A stretch of 64,000 nt of DNA from Castellaniella denitrificans. GTDB taxonomy: Bacteria; Pseudomonadota; Gammaproteobacteria; Burkholderiales; Burkholderiaceae_B. Shown here in pieces: positions 30,765 to 40,129 of this stretch (the first letter of the stretch is position 1; every line of letters starts with the position of its first letter). The DNA is taken from assembly GCF_027214045.1 (NCBI RefSeq), contig NZ_JAPWHE010000012.1:1-64000 (forward strand), written 5' to 3'. A program made the translations under genes and the position numbers. The notes beneath the pieces are model-generated. The model ran no database searches. It was given only the letters and a program-made list of their open reading frames with translations, and had not been told where the DNA came from.

Positions 30765-31673
30765 TTACTTCTCCATAGGCTGCATGAGATCGCTCATGCA
30801 GGTCGTGCCGGGCCGCACGCAGCGATTCAGGATCAGACGGTACAGGTCGGGATCGACGGCCGCCCAGCGGCGCACCGGGTCATTCTCGCTGGGCCGCTCC
30901 AGGTCCAGATACCCCGCGCGGTCCAGGACGCCGCCTGCTGCGCTGTTCTTTTCCACCCATGCGTCGAATCCGGCCTGGTCCAGGCCGTGGAAGCGGAAAT
31001 GCATGCCGGAAAAGCCGGCGCCGCTGTAGTTCGCGGACATGCCCTCGTATTCTCCGGGCGCATTGATCACCGCGTGCAGCATGGTCTGCATGCCCGGCAT
31101 GGCGTAGATCTGGCCGGCCAGCGCGGGGATGAAGAAGGAATTCATCACCGAGGAAGCCGTGATCTTGAAACGGATCGGCCGGTCCACCGGCGCGGCCAGT
31201 TCATTGACGGTGGCGAAGCCGTACTCCGGATAGATGAACAGCCACTTCCAGTCCAGCGCCACGACCTCGACGGTGAGCGGCTCGACATGGGCGGCCAGAG
31301 GCTTGTCGGCCGAGATCCGGCTCAGCGGGCGATAAGGATCGAGCAGGTGGGTGCTGACCCAGGTGATGCTGCCCAGCGCGATGATGATCAGCAGCGGCAC
31401 CGACCAGATCACCAGCTCCAGGCGGGTGGAATGGTCCCAGTCGGCGTCGTAGCGCGCCTTGCGGTTGGCCGCCCGGTAGCGCCAGGCGAACAGGATCGTA
31501 GCGACGATCACCGGCAGGATGACGATCAGCATCAGGCCGGTCGCCGTGTAGATCAGATTGCGCTGCTGCAACGCCACGTCGCCCGACGGGTTCAGCAGCA
31601 CGGCGTCGCAGCCGCCCAGCATCAGGACCGGGCCGATGCCCAGCAATATTTTCAGGATCTTGTCGTGCCTCAT
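30765..31673 (-). CDS. cyoA: Cytochrome bo(3) ubiquinol oxidase subunit II
   Basis: A 302-residue lipoprotein-type subunit (signal [11 protein letters not shown]) with two membrane helices and a periplasmic cupredoxin domain. The CuA ligands of cytochrome c oxidases are absent: the loop reads [15 protein letters not shown], which marks a quinol oxidase. The C-terminal tail ends [16 protein letters not shown]. It heads the run cyoABCD-surf1-regB-regA. Confidence 0.95.
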   Translation of the reverse strand: MRHDKILKILLGIGPVLMLGGCDAVLLNPSGDVALQQRNLIYTATGLMLIVILPVIVATILFAWRYRAANRKARYDADWDHSTRLELVIWSVPLLIIIALGSITWVSTHLLDPYRPLSRISADKPLAAHVEPLTVEVVALDWKWLFIYPEYGFATVNELAAPVDRPIRFKITASSVMNSFFIPALAGQIYAMPGMQTMLHAVINAPGEYEGMSANYSGAGFSGMHFRFHGLDQAGFDAWVEKNSAAGGVLDRAGYLDLERPSENDPVRRWAAVDPDLYRLILNRCVRPGTTCMSDLMQPMEK

Positions 31674-31716
31674 TGCCTTGTGTGCCGATTTCAGGTGTAT
31701 TCAAGCGGAGGCCGAT

Positions 31717-31745
31717 ACTATAGATTTGAAAGGTCGAGGTGAAAA
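31717..31745 (-). promoter_or_regulatory. Candidate promoter of the cyo operon
   Basis: On the minus strand TATAGT (31717-31722) is preceded at 17 bases by TTTTCA (31740-31745), placing the start point about 37 bases before cyoA. I see no FNR-type TTGAT-N4-ATCAA box in this gap. Confidence 0.4.
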
Positions 31746-31803
31746 TTGGACATTTTGACTCATGCCCCTTCGAGCGAAGTGGTTACTGAGGGTAATGTCC
31801 AAT
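31745..31803. repeat. 10-base inverted repeat ATTGGACATT/AATGTCCAAT
   Basis: ATTGGACATT (31745-31754) and AATGTCCAAT (31794-31803) are perfect reverse complements separated by 39 bases, in the gap between cyoA and the MFS gene. They could be a regulatory dyad or the ends of a tiny mobile-element remnant. The same 10-mer occurs again at 62290-62299 in the phage junction. Confidence 0.5.
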
Positions 31804-31885
31804 GGCGAACCCCACGGCCGAAATGGGATTCTATGCGCAAGGCCGCCTGCGCGCGGCGGCCCGCATCGCAGACCAGGAGGACCCG

Positions 31886-33235
31886 ATGACAGCAGATACC
31901 CTCAGCACCCGCTTGCCCGGACCGCGCGCCCGGGATGACGATCAGGCCAGGGCCGCCCGCCATGCCGAAGGCCACCCCTCCGTATCGCCGGGCGACATCG
32001 CCGTCGGCGTGATCATCGGCCGTACGTCGGAATACTTCGATTTCTTCACCTACGGGATCGCCTCGGTGATCGTGTTTCCCCAGGTATTCTTTCCATTCGC
32101 GGACCCGCTCACCGGCACGCTGTATGCCTTCGCCATCTTCGCCCTGGCCTTCATCGCCAGGCCCTTCGGCACGACACTCTTCATGCACGTGCAGAAACGC
32201 TGGGGGCGGGGGGTCAAGCTGACGGCGGCGCTGTTCCTGCTGGGCACGGCCACGGCAGGCATCGCCTTCCTGCCCGTCCACGAGACACTGGGCGTGCACG
32301 CCATCGTCCTGCTGGCACTCTTTCGCTGCCTGCAAGGCGTCGCCTGGGGCGGATCCTGGGATGGCCTGCCCTCGCTGCTGGCCCTGAACGCGCCTGCCCG
32401 ACGGCGCGGCTGGTACGCCATGCTGGGGCAATTGTCGGCGCCCATCGGCTTCATCGTGGCCGGCGCCCTGTTCCTGTACCTGTACACCCGCCTGGATCCT
32501 GCGGACTTCATCGGCTGGGGCTGGCGCTTCCCGTTCTTCGTGGCCTTCGCCATCAATGTCGTGGGCCTGTTCGCCCGCCTGCGGCTCGTGATGGACAACG
32601 AATTCTCGCGCCTGCTGGAAGAGCGCGAGCTGCGCCCGATCGGCACCCTGGAAATGGTCCGCACCCAGGGCAGGCACATCGTCACCGGCGCCTTCGCCTC
32701 GCTGGCGAGCTACGCCCTGTTCCACCTGGTGACGCTGTTCCCCTTGTCCTGGCTCGTCCTGCAGCACCAGAGGGCCGTGCCCCAGGTGCTCTCGATCGAG
32801 CTCCTGGGTGCCGCAGTCGCCCTGGGAGCCATGCTGTATTCCGGACACCTGGCCAATCGTATCGGCCGGCGCCACACGCTGGGCCTGATCGCCGCGCTGA
32901 TCGGCGTCTTCGCTCTCGCCTCGCCCTGGCTGCTGGGCGGTGGCGCGGTGCGCCAGGACGCCTTCGTACTGATCGGCTTCGCCCTGCTGGGCCTGTCCTA
33001 CGGCCAGTCCTCGGGCACGGCCACGGCCAATTTCCTGCCGGCATGCCGATACACGGGCGCCGCGCTGACCGCCGACCTGGCCTGGCTGCTGGGTGCGGCT
33101 TTCGCGCCGTTGGTCGCACTGGGCGTCTCGGACCGTTACGGCCTGGGCGGAATCAGCCTGTACCTGCTGTCGGGCGCCGCATGCACCTTGGCGGCCCTGG
33201 CAGCCAACCGTTCGGCCCGCCGGGCGGCCGCCTGA
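31886..33235 (+). CDS. MFS transporter, metabolite:H+ symporter (MHS) type
   Basis: A 449-residue, twelve-helix transporter. The early motif GRTSEYFDFFTYG and the loop following IARPFGTTLFMHVQKRWGRG match the MHS group (ShiA/KgtP/ProP relatives), which import organic acids or zwitterions with protons. I choose the ATG at 31886 because AGGAGG stands six bases before it; the open frame starts 28 codons earlier without a ribosome site. The substrate cannot be assigned. Confidence 0.87.
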   Translation: MTADTLSTRLPGPRARDDDQARAARHAEGHPSVSPGDIAVGVIIGRTSEYFDFFTYGIASVIVFPQVFFPFADPLTGTLYAFAIFALAFIARPFGTTLFMHVQKRWGRGVKLTAALFLLGTATAGIAFLPVHETLGVHAIVLLALFRCLQGVAWGGSWDGLPSLLALNAPARRRGWYAMLGQLSAPIGFIVAGALFLYLYTRLDPADFIGWGWRFPFFVAFAINVVGLFARLRLVMDNEFSRLLEERELRPIGTLEMVRTQGRHIVTGAFASLASYALFHLVTLFPLSWLVLQHQRAVPQVLSIELLGAAVALGAMLYSGHLANRIGRRHTLGLIAALIGVFALASPWLLGGGAVRQDAFVLIGFALLGLSYGQSSGTATANFLPACRYTGAALTADLAWLLGAAFAPLVALGVSDRYGLGGISLYLLSGAACTLAALAANRSARRAAA

Positions 33236-33274
33236 CAAGCAAACCGGCCCGCGCCCCCCTTCCCGCCCGGCGCC

Positions 33275-33979
33275 TCAGGGCATCCCGGCGGCGTCGGCGG
33301 CGCGGACCGCCCGCATGAAAGCCTGGATGCGGGCCGGATCCTTGATCCCGGGCGCCGATTCCACGCCACTGCTGACGTCCACGGCGAACGGCTCCAGAGC
33401 GGCGATCTGCGCGCCCACCGTTTCCGCTTTCAGCCCCCCCGACAGGACCAGGGCCGGCACGCCCGGGCCACGCGACACATCAGCCAGCAGCGTGGTGTCG
33501 AAACCGCTGCCGCTGCCGCCATAGCCGGCGCTGTAGCTGTCGAACAGCCAGCCGGCCGCCTGGCCATAGGCCTCGCAAGCCCGGGCCAGCGTCGCTGCCG
33601 TTTCCAATCCCGGCGCCCCGGCCCTGAAAGCCTTGATGTGACGCATGCCGAAGTCGGCGCAAAAGCCGGGAGATTCCTCGCCGTGAAACTGCAACAGGTC
33701 CGGACGCACGGCCTCGATGACCTGACGCACCGCCTGGGCATCGGGATTGACGAACAAGGCCGTGACGTCGACGAAGGCCGGCACCCGCGCGCGCAGGTCG
33801 GCGGCCTGCTCCAGTGTCAGGCAGCGGCGGCTGGGCGGATAGAAGACCAGGCCGATCGCGTCGACGCCGGCCGCCACGGCCTCGTCCAGGTCCTGAGGAC
33901 GGGTCAGCCCGCAGATCTTGACGCGCGTGCGGCGCGGTCCGGACGGGGCGTCGTTCGAAGCGGCCGTTTGCGTGATCAT
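33275..33979 (-). CDS. trpF: Phosphoribosylanthranilate isomerase
   Basis: TrpF catalyses the third step of tryptophan synthesis. The 234-residue barrel has the catalytic Cys in VKICGLTRPQDL, the Asp in FAVDVSSGVESAPGIKD, and QFHGEESPGFC. The N terminus has a short Ser/Pro extension. The start overlaps the dctM stop (ATGA). No trpB or trpA follows; instead a convergent MFS gene ends 39 bases away, so trpF is split from the usual trpFBA order. Confidence 0.95.
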   Translation of the reverse strand: MITQTAASNDAPSGPRRTRVKICGLTRPQDLDEAVAAGVDAIGLVFYPPSRRCLTLEQAADLRARVPAFVDVTALFVNPDAQAVRQVIEAVRPDLLQFHGEESPGFCADFGMRHIKAFRAGAPGLETAATLARACEAYGQAAGWLFDSYSAGYGGSGSGFDTTLLADVSRGPGVPALVLSGGLKAETVGAQIAALEPFAVDVSSGVESAPGIKDPARIQAFMRAVRAADAAGMP

Positions 33980-35643
33980 TGGAACGCCGCCCCGGCGTCG
34001 CCCGCGCCATAACTGTCCTGGCCATAGGCGCTGTCCTGGCCGAAGGTGACGCTGGCCGGATCGACAGCGGGCGCGTTGCTCTTGTAGTGGGTCACCATGC
34101 CGGGGAAGGCCAGCACCGCCGCCACCATCAGGATCTGGATGATGATGAACGGGATCGAACCCCAGTAGATCTGGGCCGTGGTGACCTTGGGAATCAGTTC
34201 GCCCGTGACACGGTCACGGTAGTCTTCCTTGGGCGCCACGGACCGCAGATAGAACAGCGCAAAGCCGAACGGCGGGTGGATGAAGGAGGTCTGCATATTG
34301 ACCGCCAGCAGCACGCCGAACCAGATCAGGTCGATGCCCATCTTGTCGGCCACCGGGCCCAGCAGCGGCACGATGATGAAGGCCAGTTCGAAGAAGTCCA
34401 GGAAGAAGGCCAGGAAGAAGGTCATCACGCTGACCACGATCAGGAAGCCGACCTCGCCGCCCGGCACGTGCAGCAGCAACTGTTCGACCCAGAGGTCGCC
34501 GTTGATGCCCCGGAAACTGAGGCTGAAAATGGTCGAGCCCACCAGGATGAACACCACGAAGCAGGACAGGCGAGCCGTGCTTTCCATGGCCTGACGCAAC
34601 TGTTTCATGGAGAAGCGGCCGCGCGACACCGCCATGATCAGTGCCCCGATGGCGCCCATCGCGCCGCCCTCGGTGGGCGTGGCCACGCCGATGAAGATCG
34701 TGCCCAGCACCAGGAAGATCAGGGCAAGCGGCGGAATCATCACGAACACGACCCGCTCGGCCAGGGCCGACAGCAGGTTCAGGCGCAGGAGCCGGTTGAC
34801 CAGGGCCATGGCCAGGGCGGCGGCACCCCAGATCAGCAGCACGATGACGACGCGCTCGTCGACCGGCACGTCGGTGTGGGCGCTGAAATAATGATCGGAG
34901 CCAAGGTAGGCGGCGGCGGCTGCGATCAGGGTCAGGGTGGCCAGGGAGCGCAGGCCGCGTCGGCCGCGCGCGTCGACGAAGCCGCGCGCCTCAGGCGGCA
35001 GCGCCGGCGCATGACCGGGCCGCACGATGGCCACCAGGAAGACGTATGCCATGTAGGCCCCGGACAGCAGCAGGCCCGGCAGCATGGCGCCCCGGTACAT
35101 GTCGCCGATGGAGCGGCCGAGCTGGTCGGCCAGGATGATCAGCACCAACGAGGGCGGGATGATCTGCGACAGGGTCCCGGACGCGGCGATGACGCCGGCG
35201 GCCAGGCGCCGGTCATAGCCATAACGCAGCATGATGGGTAGGGAGATCAGCCCCATGGAAATGACCGAGGCCGACACCACGCCGGTAGTCGCGGCCAGCA
35301 ACGCGCCGACGAACACCACCGCGATCGCCAGCCCGCCACGCAGCGGACCGAAGAGCTGGCCGACCGTGTCGAGCAGGTCCTCGGCCATGCCGGAGCGTTC
35401 CAGGATCAGTCCCATGAACGTGAAGAAGGGAACAGCCAGCAGCGTGTCGTTGCCGACGATGCCGAACACCCGCTGAGGCAGCGCCTGGAACAGGAGCGGG
35501 CTCATCAGGTTCAGGTCGATGGCCACCAGGCCGTAGAGCACGCCGGTGGCGGCCAGTGAAAAAGCGACCGGAAATCCCAGCAGCAGGAACACGATCAGGT
35601 TGAAGAACATGATCGGCGCGAGATTGTCGAGGATGAATTCCAT
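33976..35643 (-). CDS. dctM: TRAP transporter large permease
   Basis: A 555-residue membrane protein of the DctM family (LGFPVAFSLAATGVLYGL, VFTFMGLILERSG-like VPFFTFMGLILERSGMAEDLL, and GGAMGAIGALIMAV). It is longer than classic DctM (about 430) because of an extended loop near residue 215-300, a form seen in mannitol/chloroaromatic-type TRAP permeases. The C terminus is rich in Gly, Tyr and Asp. It follows dctQ directly. Frame extension past MEFILDNLAP is not native. Confidence 0.9.
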   Translation of the reverse strand: MEFILDNLAPIMFFNLIVFLLLGFPVAFSLAATGVLYGLVAIDLNLMSPLLFQALPQRVFGIVGNDTLLAVPFFTFMGLILERSGMAEDLLDTVGQLFGPLRGGLAIAVVFVGALLAATTGVVSASVISMGLISLPIMLRYGYDRRLAAGVIAASGTLSQIIPPSLVLIILADQLGRSIGDMYRGAMLPGLLLSGAYMAYVFLVAIVRPGHAPALPPEARGFVDARGRRGLRSLATLTLIAAAAAYLGSDHYFSAHTDVPVDERVVIVLLIWGAAALAMALVNRLLRLNLLSALAERVVFVMIPPLALIFLVLGTIFIGVATPTEGGAMGAIGALIMAVSRGRFSMKQLRQAMESTARLSCFVVFILVGSTIFSLSFRGINGDLWVEQLLLHVPGGEVGFLIVVSVMTFFLAFFLDFFELAFIIVPLLGPVADKMGIDLIWFGVLLAVNMQTSFIHPPFGFALFYLRSVAPKEDYRDRVTGELIPKVTTAQIYWGSIPFIIIQILMVAAVLAFPGMVTHYKSNAPAVDPASVTFGQDSAYGQDSYGAGDAGAAFQ

Positions 35644-35645
35644 GC

Positions 35646-36254
35646 TCAGCGCCCCTGTCCGGCTTCGATGTCGGCCTGGCGTTGGGCCAGGATGTCCTCC
35701 ACCAAGGTTTCCTCGTCGCTCTTGCCGCTGGAGACCTTCATCGGATTGGGACACAGGCCACGCAGAAAACCCGCGCACTTGATCAGGTGCGACAGCCCTG
35801 CCAGGATCAGCAGCGCGAAGCCGACCGGGATCAGGAGTTTCGCCGGCCAGCGGATCAAGCCATCGGTGTTCGAGGACAGCTCATGGGTGATCCAGGATTC
35901 CCAGAAAAACGGGATCGACAGCCAGAACACCAGGCATGCGGCCGGCAACAGGAAGAACACCACACCGAAGATCTCGATCCCGACCTGGGTGCGCTCGGGC
36001 AGTTTCTGCGACAGCACATCGACCCGCACATGCTCGTTGCGCAGAAAGGTATAGCCCGCCGCCAGCAGGAAGATGGCCCCGAACAGATACCACTGCAACT
36101 CCAGCCAGGCGTTGGAACCGAGGCTGAAGAGCTTGCGCATCACGGCATTGCCGGCGCTGACCACGGCCACCAGCAGCACCAGCCAGGTCACGGCCTGGCC
36201 GACTGCCGTGTTCAGCCCGTCGATCCATCGGGAGATCGTCAAAAGAGGTTTCAT
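35646..36254 (-). CDS. dctQ: TRAP transporter small permease
   Basis: A 202-residue, four-helix membrane protein of the DctQ family, with NAVMRKLFSLGSNAWLELQWYLFGAIFLLAAGY in the first half (cited here as helices two and three) and PAKLLIPVGFALLILAGLSHLIK in the last helix. It pairs with the large permease two bases downstream. No periplasmic DctP binding protein is encoded next to it, so the substrate cannot be inferred from this window. Confidence 0.88.
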   Translation of the reverse strand: MKPLLTISRWIDGLNTAVGQAVTWLVLLVAVVSAGNAVMRKLFSLGSNAWLELQWYLFGAIFLLAAGYTFLRNEHVRVDVLSQKLPERTQVGIEIFGVVFFLLPAACLVFWLSIPFFWESWITHELSSNTDGLIRWPAKLLIPVGFALLILAGLSHLIKCAGFLRGLCPNPMKVSSGKSDEETLVEDILAQRQADIEAGQGR

Positions 36255-36340
36255 CGTGCTTCCATGAAACAGGCAACGGAACGGCGCGGATGCCCCGTCC
36301 GCAATCAAATCGCTCAATTCTATACGAAGCGCCAGGCTCT

Positions 36341-36359
36341 CCGCCTCGGAATGAGGCGG
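36341..36359 (-). terminator. Hairpin after truA
   Basis: CCGCCTC-GGAAT-GAGGCGG is a perfect seven-base-pair stem, 17 bases past the truA stop on the minus strand. There is no T run, so termination would be weak. The rest of the 121-base gap before dctQ is AT-richer and probably holds the dctQM promoter. Confidence 0.45.
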
Positions 36360-36375
36360 GACCTAGGGCAGTCCC

Positions 36376-37176
36376 CTACAGACTGCCCAGATGATGACGC
36401 AAGGCCTCCCGGGCCGTGCGCTGCGGCAGGCGTGCGCCCGGATAATCCGCATGCGCCAGATACAGGCCGTCGGGCATGAACGTGGGCGCGGCCCGCCGCC
36501 GGTCGCGCTCACGCAGCAGTTCGGCGGCCCATTCCGGCGGGCGCCGGCCTCGCCCCACCATGACCAGCACGCCCATCAGGTTGCGCACCATGTGATGGAG
36601 AAAGGCGTTGGCGCGGAACTCGAAAACCAGAAAATCCCCGTTGCGATGGATCTCCAGCGAGTGCAGCGTGCGCACCGGGCTGGCCGCCTGGCATTCGGAC
36701 GAGCGAAAGGCGCTGAAGTCGTGCTCGCCTTCGAGCAGCGCGGCGGCCGCGCGCATGGCCCCGTCGTCGAGCGGGTCGTGCACCCAGCCGACCCGCCCAT
36801 GCAGGACGGGGGAACGCACCGGGGCGCTGCGCAACACGTAAAAATAGGTGCGGGCCCTGGCATCGAAACGGGCATGAAAATCGCCAGGAACGGCGCAAGC
36901 CCACTGCACGGCCACGGTCTCGGGCAATAGGGCGTTCAGCCCGCGCACCCAGGATTCGTCGCGCCGGACCGCCTCGGTGTCCAGGTGCACGACCTGCTGC
37001 AGCGCATGCACGCCGGCGTCGGTGCGGCCGGCGCAGATCGTGGCGACGGCGGGCGCCGCCAGGAATCGGCGCAGCGCCGACTCCAGGGCGTCCTGAACGG
37101 TCTGGCCGCCGGGCTGGGTCTGCCAGCCCCGCCAGCCCCGGCCGTCATAACTCAGCCCGAGCGCGATGCGTCCCAT
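36376..37176 (-). CDS. truA: tRNA pseudouridine(38-40) synthase
   Basis: TruA modifies uridines 38-40 in the tRNA anticodon arm. The 266-residue protein has the catalytic Asp in [15 protein letters not shown], the N-terminal [17 protein letters not shown] and the late [17 protein letters not shown]. The frame opens 15 codons earlier; [12 protein letters not shown] fits the family start. It lies 75 bases after fimV in the conserved asd-fimV-truA order. Confidence 0.95.
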   Translation of the reverse strand: MGRIALGLSYDGRGWRGWQTQPGGQTVQDALESALRRFLAAPAVATICAGRTDAGVHALQQVVHLDTEAVRRDESWVRGLNALLPETVAVQWACAVPGDFHARFDARARTYFYVLRSAPVRSPVLHGRVGWVHDPLDDGAMRAAAALLEGEHDFSAFRSSECQAASPVRTLHSLEIHRNGDFLVFEFRANAFLHHMVRNLMGVLVMVGRGRRPPEWAAELLRERDRRRAAPTFMPDGLYLAHADYPGARLPQRTAREALRHHLGSL

Positions 37177-37251
37177 GGAGGTCGGTTTCCGGTAGGCGTG
37201 ATGAGGCGACAGGGTGGGCAAAGAGCCTTCGCTGCCACCCCCCGCGTCCGG

Positions 37252-38928
37252 TCAGCGTTGCGGCGGGCGGTATTCGCCCGGTTCGAGGTTCAGATCGATG
37301 TCCTGGAGCCGTTCGTTTACCATGGATTCCGTCACCCTGGGGCCGGCGTCGGCCTCGTCCCGGGCGGCATTGGCCCTGCGCAGCAACCAGGCGATGATGA
37401 ACACGATCAGGGCCAACAGGCCCGTCATCACGCCCAGCAAGTGGTCCTGCAACCACGAAGCCCGACTCTGGGCATGTTCGGAGGGCTGCAGTTCGGCCGC
37501 CTGGATGGCGGGGCTGGCATCGCCCGCTGCGGCCGGGGCCGCGCCAGATCCGGCGGAAGCGGCCCCTCCGGAACCCACGCCGCCGTTTGCGGGCGCGCCC
37601 CCGGAACCGGCGCCCGGAGCCGGCGCACCGGCCGCGTCCGTCGTGCCGGAAGCGGCTGTTTTCCCGCCCGAGCCGGTTTCCTGATTGGCCTGGGCGGCGG
37701 CCTCCTGGCTGGCCTCGCTGATTGCGCCGGCAATCTGCTGAATCGAGTGACCGATGGCCTCGGCCCCCTTGGCGGCGGCGCTGCGCGCGGCCTCGCCCTG
37801 GGACTGCAGCGCCTGGTTCAGGTTCTGCACGTTGCCCTGGAGTTCCTCGACCCGGGACTCGGCGTCTTTCAGGGCATGCCCCCGGGCCGCACGGGCGTCG
37901 GCGGCCGCGTCGGCGCCCTTGTGCCCGGATTCGCTCAGGCGCAGATGGTCGCCCGCCGAGCCGGCGGGCCGGTTGGTCGCCCGCGATTCGGCAGGGGCAA
38001 CGGCGCCCGCGGCGGCCGGTTGTCCCGCACCCGCCGACGCCGCCGCGCCCGCGAGGCGCCCGCGCATCCGCGCAAAGGCGGCGGCCTGGGCCTGGAATTG
38101 ACGGCGGGCCTCGGCGTCGGAAATCGACAGCATGTCGTTGATGTCCGGCACCGCCAGCGACGAGCCGGCGCGCACCAGATTGACGTTGTCGTGGATGAAG
38201 GCCTGAGGATTGGCCCGCTGCAGGGCCATCATGAGCTGATAGATGGAAACGCCGTCGACCGCGTGGCGGCGACTGATGGCGAACATCGTATCGCCCCGGC
38301 GCACCGCGATGGCGCCGGTCGGCACCCGGCGGGTGCTGGTATGCGGGGCGGATGCCCCCAGGGTGGTCGCCGACCCGCCCCGCTCCGCCGGCGGCGCGGC
38401 CTTGGACGAAGCGGCGGAGCGGGCGGGACCCGGCGCAACCAGGGATACCTGGTAGCGTTGTTCACCCGTGGCCGTGCGCACGTCCAGCAGCAGATCCGCC
38501 AGATTGCCGGTGAAGGCCTGCCCGGAACCGACCCGCAGCACGCGGCGCCCGCCGGGCCGGACATCGGCGCCAACCGAAACGGACAGGCTGTCGAGCGGTA
38601 CCGGCGGCGTCAGCCCCGCCTGGGACCAATCGGCGGCCGGCGCGGGCCGGGCCGACAACGCCTTCAGGTCGGCATCCGTCAGGCCGGATACCGGCACCAG
38701 GATCAGCAGGGGCTGACCCGCGTCGGAAGCCAGGCGCGCATGGCCGAAGGTCGCGGCCTGGGCCGCCCCGCCTGACAGGAAAGCCAGCGCCAGGGCACCC
38801 GCCGCCAGACGGATGAACCCGGACACCGTCCGGACCTCCGGGACCGGACGATGTCCGGCGAGTCCTGGCGGCCTGCGGGCCGCGCGGGGGGCGCACGTCA
38901 AGGACGGGGCGTGGGGGCTTTTTTCCAT
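37252..38928 (-). CDS. fimV: FimV-like LysM-domain membrane protein
   Basis: A protein of about 558 residues. After a signal peptide (LAAGALALAFLSGGAAQA) comes the FimV N-terminal domain (TFGHARLASDAGQPLLILVPV), then a LysM peptidoglycan-binding motif (VRRGDTMFAISRRHAVDGVSIYQ to AVPD), a long Ala/Gly-rich coiled-coil and linker region, and a single membrane helix near the end (GVMTGLLALIVFIIAWLLRR). The large TPR-rich cytoplasmic part of Pseudomonas FimV is missing; only about 40 residues follow the helix. Start M at 38928 is chosen because the earlier one overlaps asd. Confidence 0.82.
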   Translation of the reverse strand: MEKSPHAPSLTCAPRAARRPPGLAGHRPVPEVRTVSGFIRLAAGALALAFLSGGAAQAATFGHARLASDAGQPLLILVPVSGLTDADLKALSARPAPAADWSQAGLTPPVPLDSLSVSVGADVRPGGRRVLRVGSGQAFTGNLADLLLDVRTATGEQRYQVSLVAPGPARSAASSKAAPPAERGGSATTLGASAPHTSTRRVPTGAIAVRRGDTMFAISRRHAVDGVSIYQLMMALQRANPQAFIHDNVNLVRAGSSLAVPDINDMLSISDAEARRQFQAQAAAFARMRGRLAGAAASAGAGQPAAAGAVAPAESRATNRPAGSAGDHLRLSESGHKGADAAADARAARGHALKDAESRVEELQGNVQNLNQALQSQGEAARSAAAKGAEAIGHSIQQIAGAISEASQEAAAQANQETGSGGKTAASGTTDAAGAPAPGAGSGGAPANGGVGSGGAASAGSGAAPAAAGDASPAIQAAELQPSEHAQSRASWLQDHLLGVMTGLLALIVFIIAWLLRRANAARDEADAGPRVTESMVNERLQDIDLNLEPGEYRPPQR

Positions 38929-38944
38929 GCTGTTCTTTTTTCGA

Positions 38945-40075
38945 TCAGAGTTCGCCCAGGGCAATGCGCAGCATGCGACGCAGGGGTTCGGCGGCGCCCC
39001 ACAGCAACTGGTCGCCGACCGTGAAGGCGCTGAGGTATTCAGGGCCCATCGACATCTTGCGCAGGCGACCCACCGGGATGTCCAGCGTGCCGGTCACCGC
39101 CACGGGCGTCAGGTCCCGCATGGAGGACTCACGGTCGTTGGGAATCAGGCGGGCCCAGTCGGTGCCGGTGCGCACGGCGTCGTTGATCTCGTCCAGGGGA
39201 ATGTCGCGCCGCAGCTTGATGGTCAGCGCCTGGCTGTGGCAGCGCATGGCGCCGATCCGCACGCACAGGCCATCGACCGGCACGGGGTCGGCGCCGAAGC
39301 CGGGACCGCGCCCGAGGATCTTGTTGGTTTCGGCGCCGCCCTTCCATTCTTCGCGCGACATGCCGTCGCCCAGGTCCTTGTCGATCCAGGGAATCAGGCT
39401 GCCGCCCAGGGGAACCTCGAAATTTTCCCGGGGCAGATCGGGATTTTTCTGGGCCTGCAGCACACCGCGGTCGATATCCAGGATGGCCGAAGCCGGGTCG
39501 GCGAGTTGCGCGCCCACGGCCTGGTTGAGGATGCCGAACTGGGTCAGCAGTTCGCGCATGTGGCGCGCGCCGCCACCCGAGGCGGCCTGATAGGTCATCG
39601 AGGTCATCCATTCGACCATGTCGGCCTTGAACAGGCCGGCCAGGCCCATCAACATGCAACTGACGGTGCAATTGCCGCCGATGAAGTCACGCACGCCGCG
39701 TGCCAGGGCCGCATCGATCACCGGGCGGTTGACCGGGTCGAGCACGATGATGGCGTCGTCCTTCATGCGCAGGGTGCTGGCGGCGTCGATCCACAGGCCG
39801 GTCCAGCCGGTTGCGCGCAGCTTCGGGTAGACGGCCGACGTGTAGTCGCCACCCTGGGCGGTGACGATGATCGGCAGCTTGCGCAGGGCGTCGATATCGT
39901 GCGCGTCCTGCAGAGGGCCTGCGCCCGCCGCCCAGGACGGCGCCGCGCCGCCCGCGTTGCTGGTGGAAAAGAAGACCGGTTCGAACAAGTCGAAATCCTT
40001 CTCGTCGCGCATGCGTTGCATGAGCACCGAACCGACCATCCCGCGCCAACCGACCAAACCGACTGCCTGAGCCAT
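38945..40075 (-). CDS. asd: Aspartate-semialdehyde dehydrogenase
   Basis: Asd reduces aspartyl phosphate to the semialdehyde on the way to lysine, threonine, methionine and diaminopimelate. The 376-residue protein has the NADP loop [18 protein letters not shown], active-site Cys in [13 protein letters not shown] and the substrate motif [17 protein letters not shown]. It is of the gamma/betaproteobacterial long type. It follows leuB by 54 bases and precedes fimV. Confidence 0.97.
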   Translation of the reverse strand: MAQAVGLVGWRGMVGSVLMQRMRDEKDFDLFEPVFFSTSNAGGAAPSWAAGAGPLQDAHDIDALRKLPIIVTAQGGDYTSAVYPKLRATGWTGLWIDAASTLRMKDDAIIVLDPVNRPVIDAALARGVRDFIGGNCTVSCMLMGLAGLFKADMVEWMTSMTYQAASGGGARHMRELLTQFGILNQAVGAQLADPASAILDIDRGVLQAQKNPDLPRENFEVPLGGSLIPWIDKDLGDGMSREEWKGGAETNKILGRGPGFGADPVPVDGLCVRIGAMRCHSQALTIKLRRDIPLDEINDAVRTGTDWARLIPNDRESSMRDLTPVAVTGTLDIPVGRLRKMSMGPEYLSAFTVGDQLLWGAAEPLRRMLRIALGEL

Positions 40076-40129
40076 GAATATCTGCCTGAACCGTAAAAAA
40101 GTGGAAGTGTGAATGCCTAGTTTAATGCG

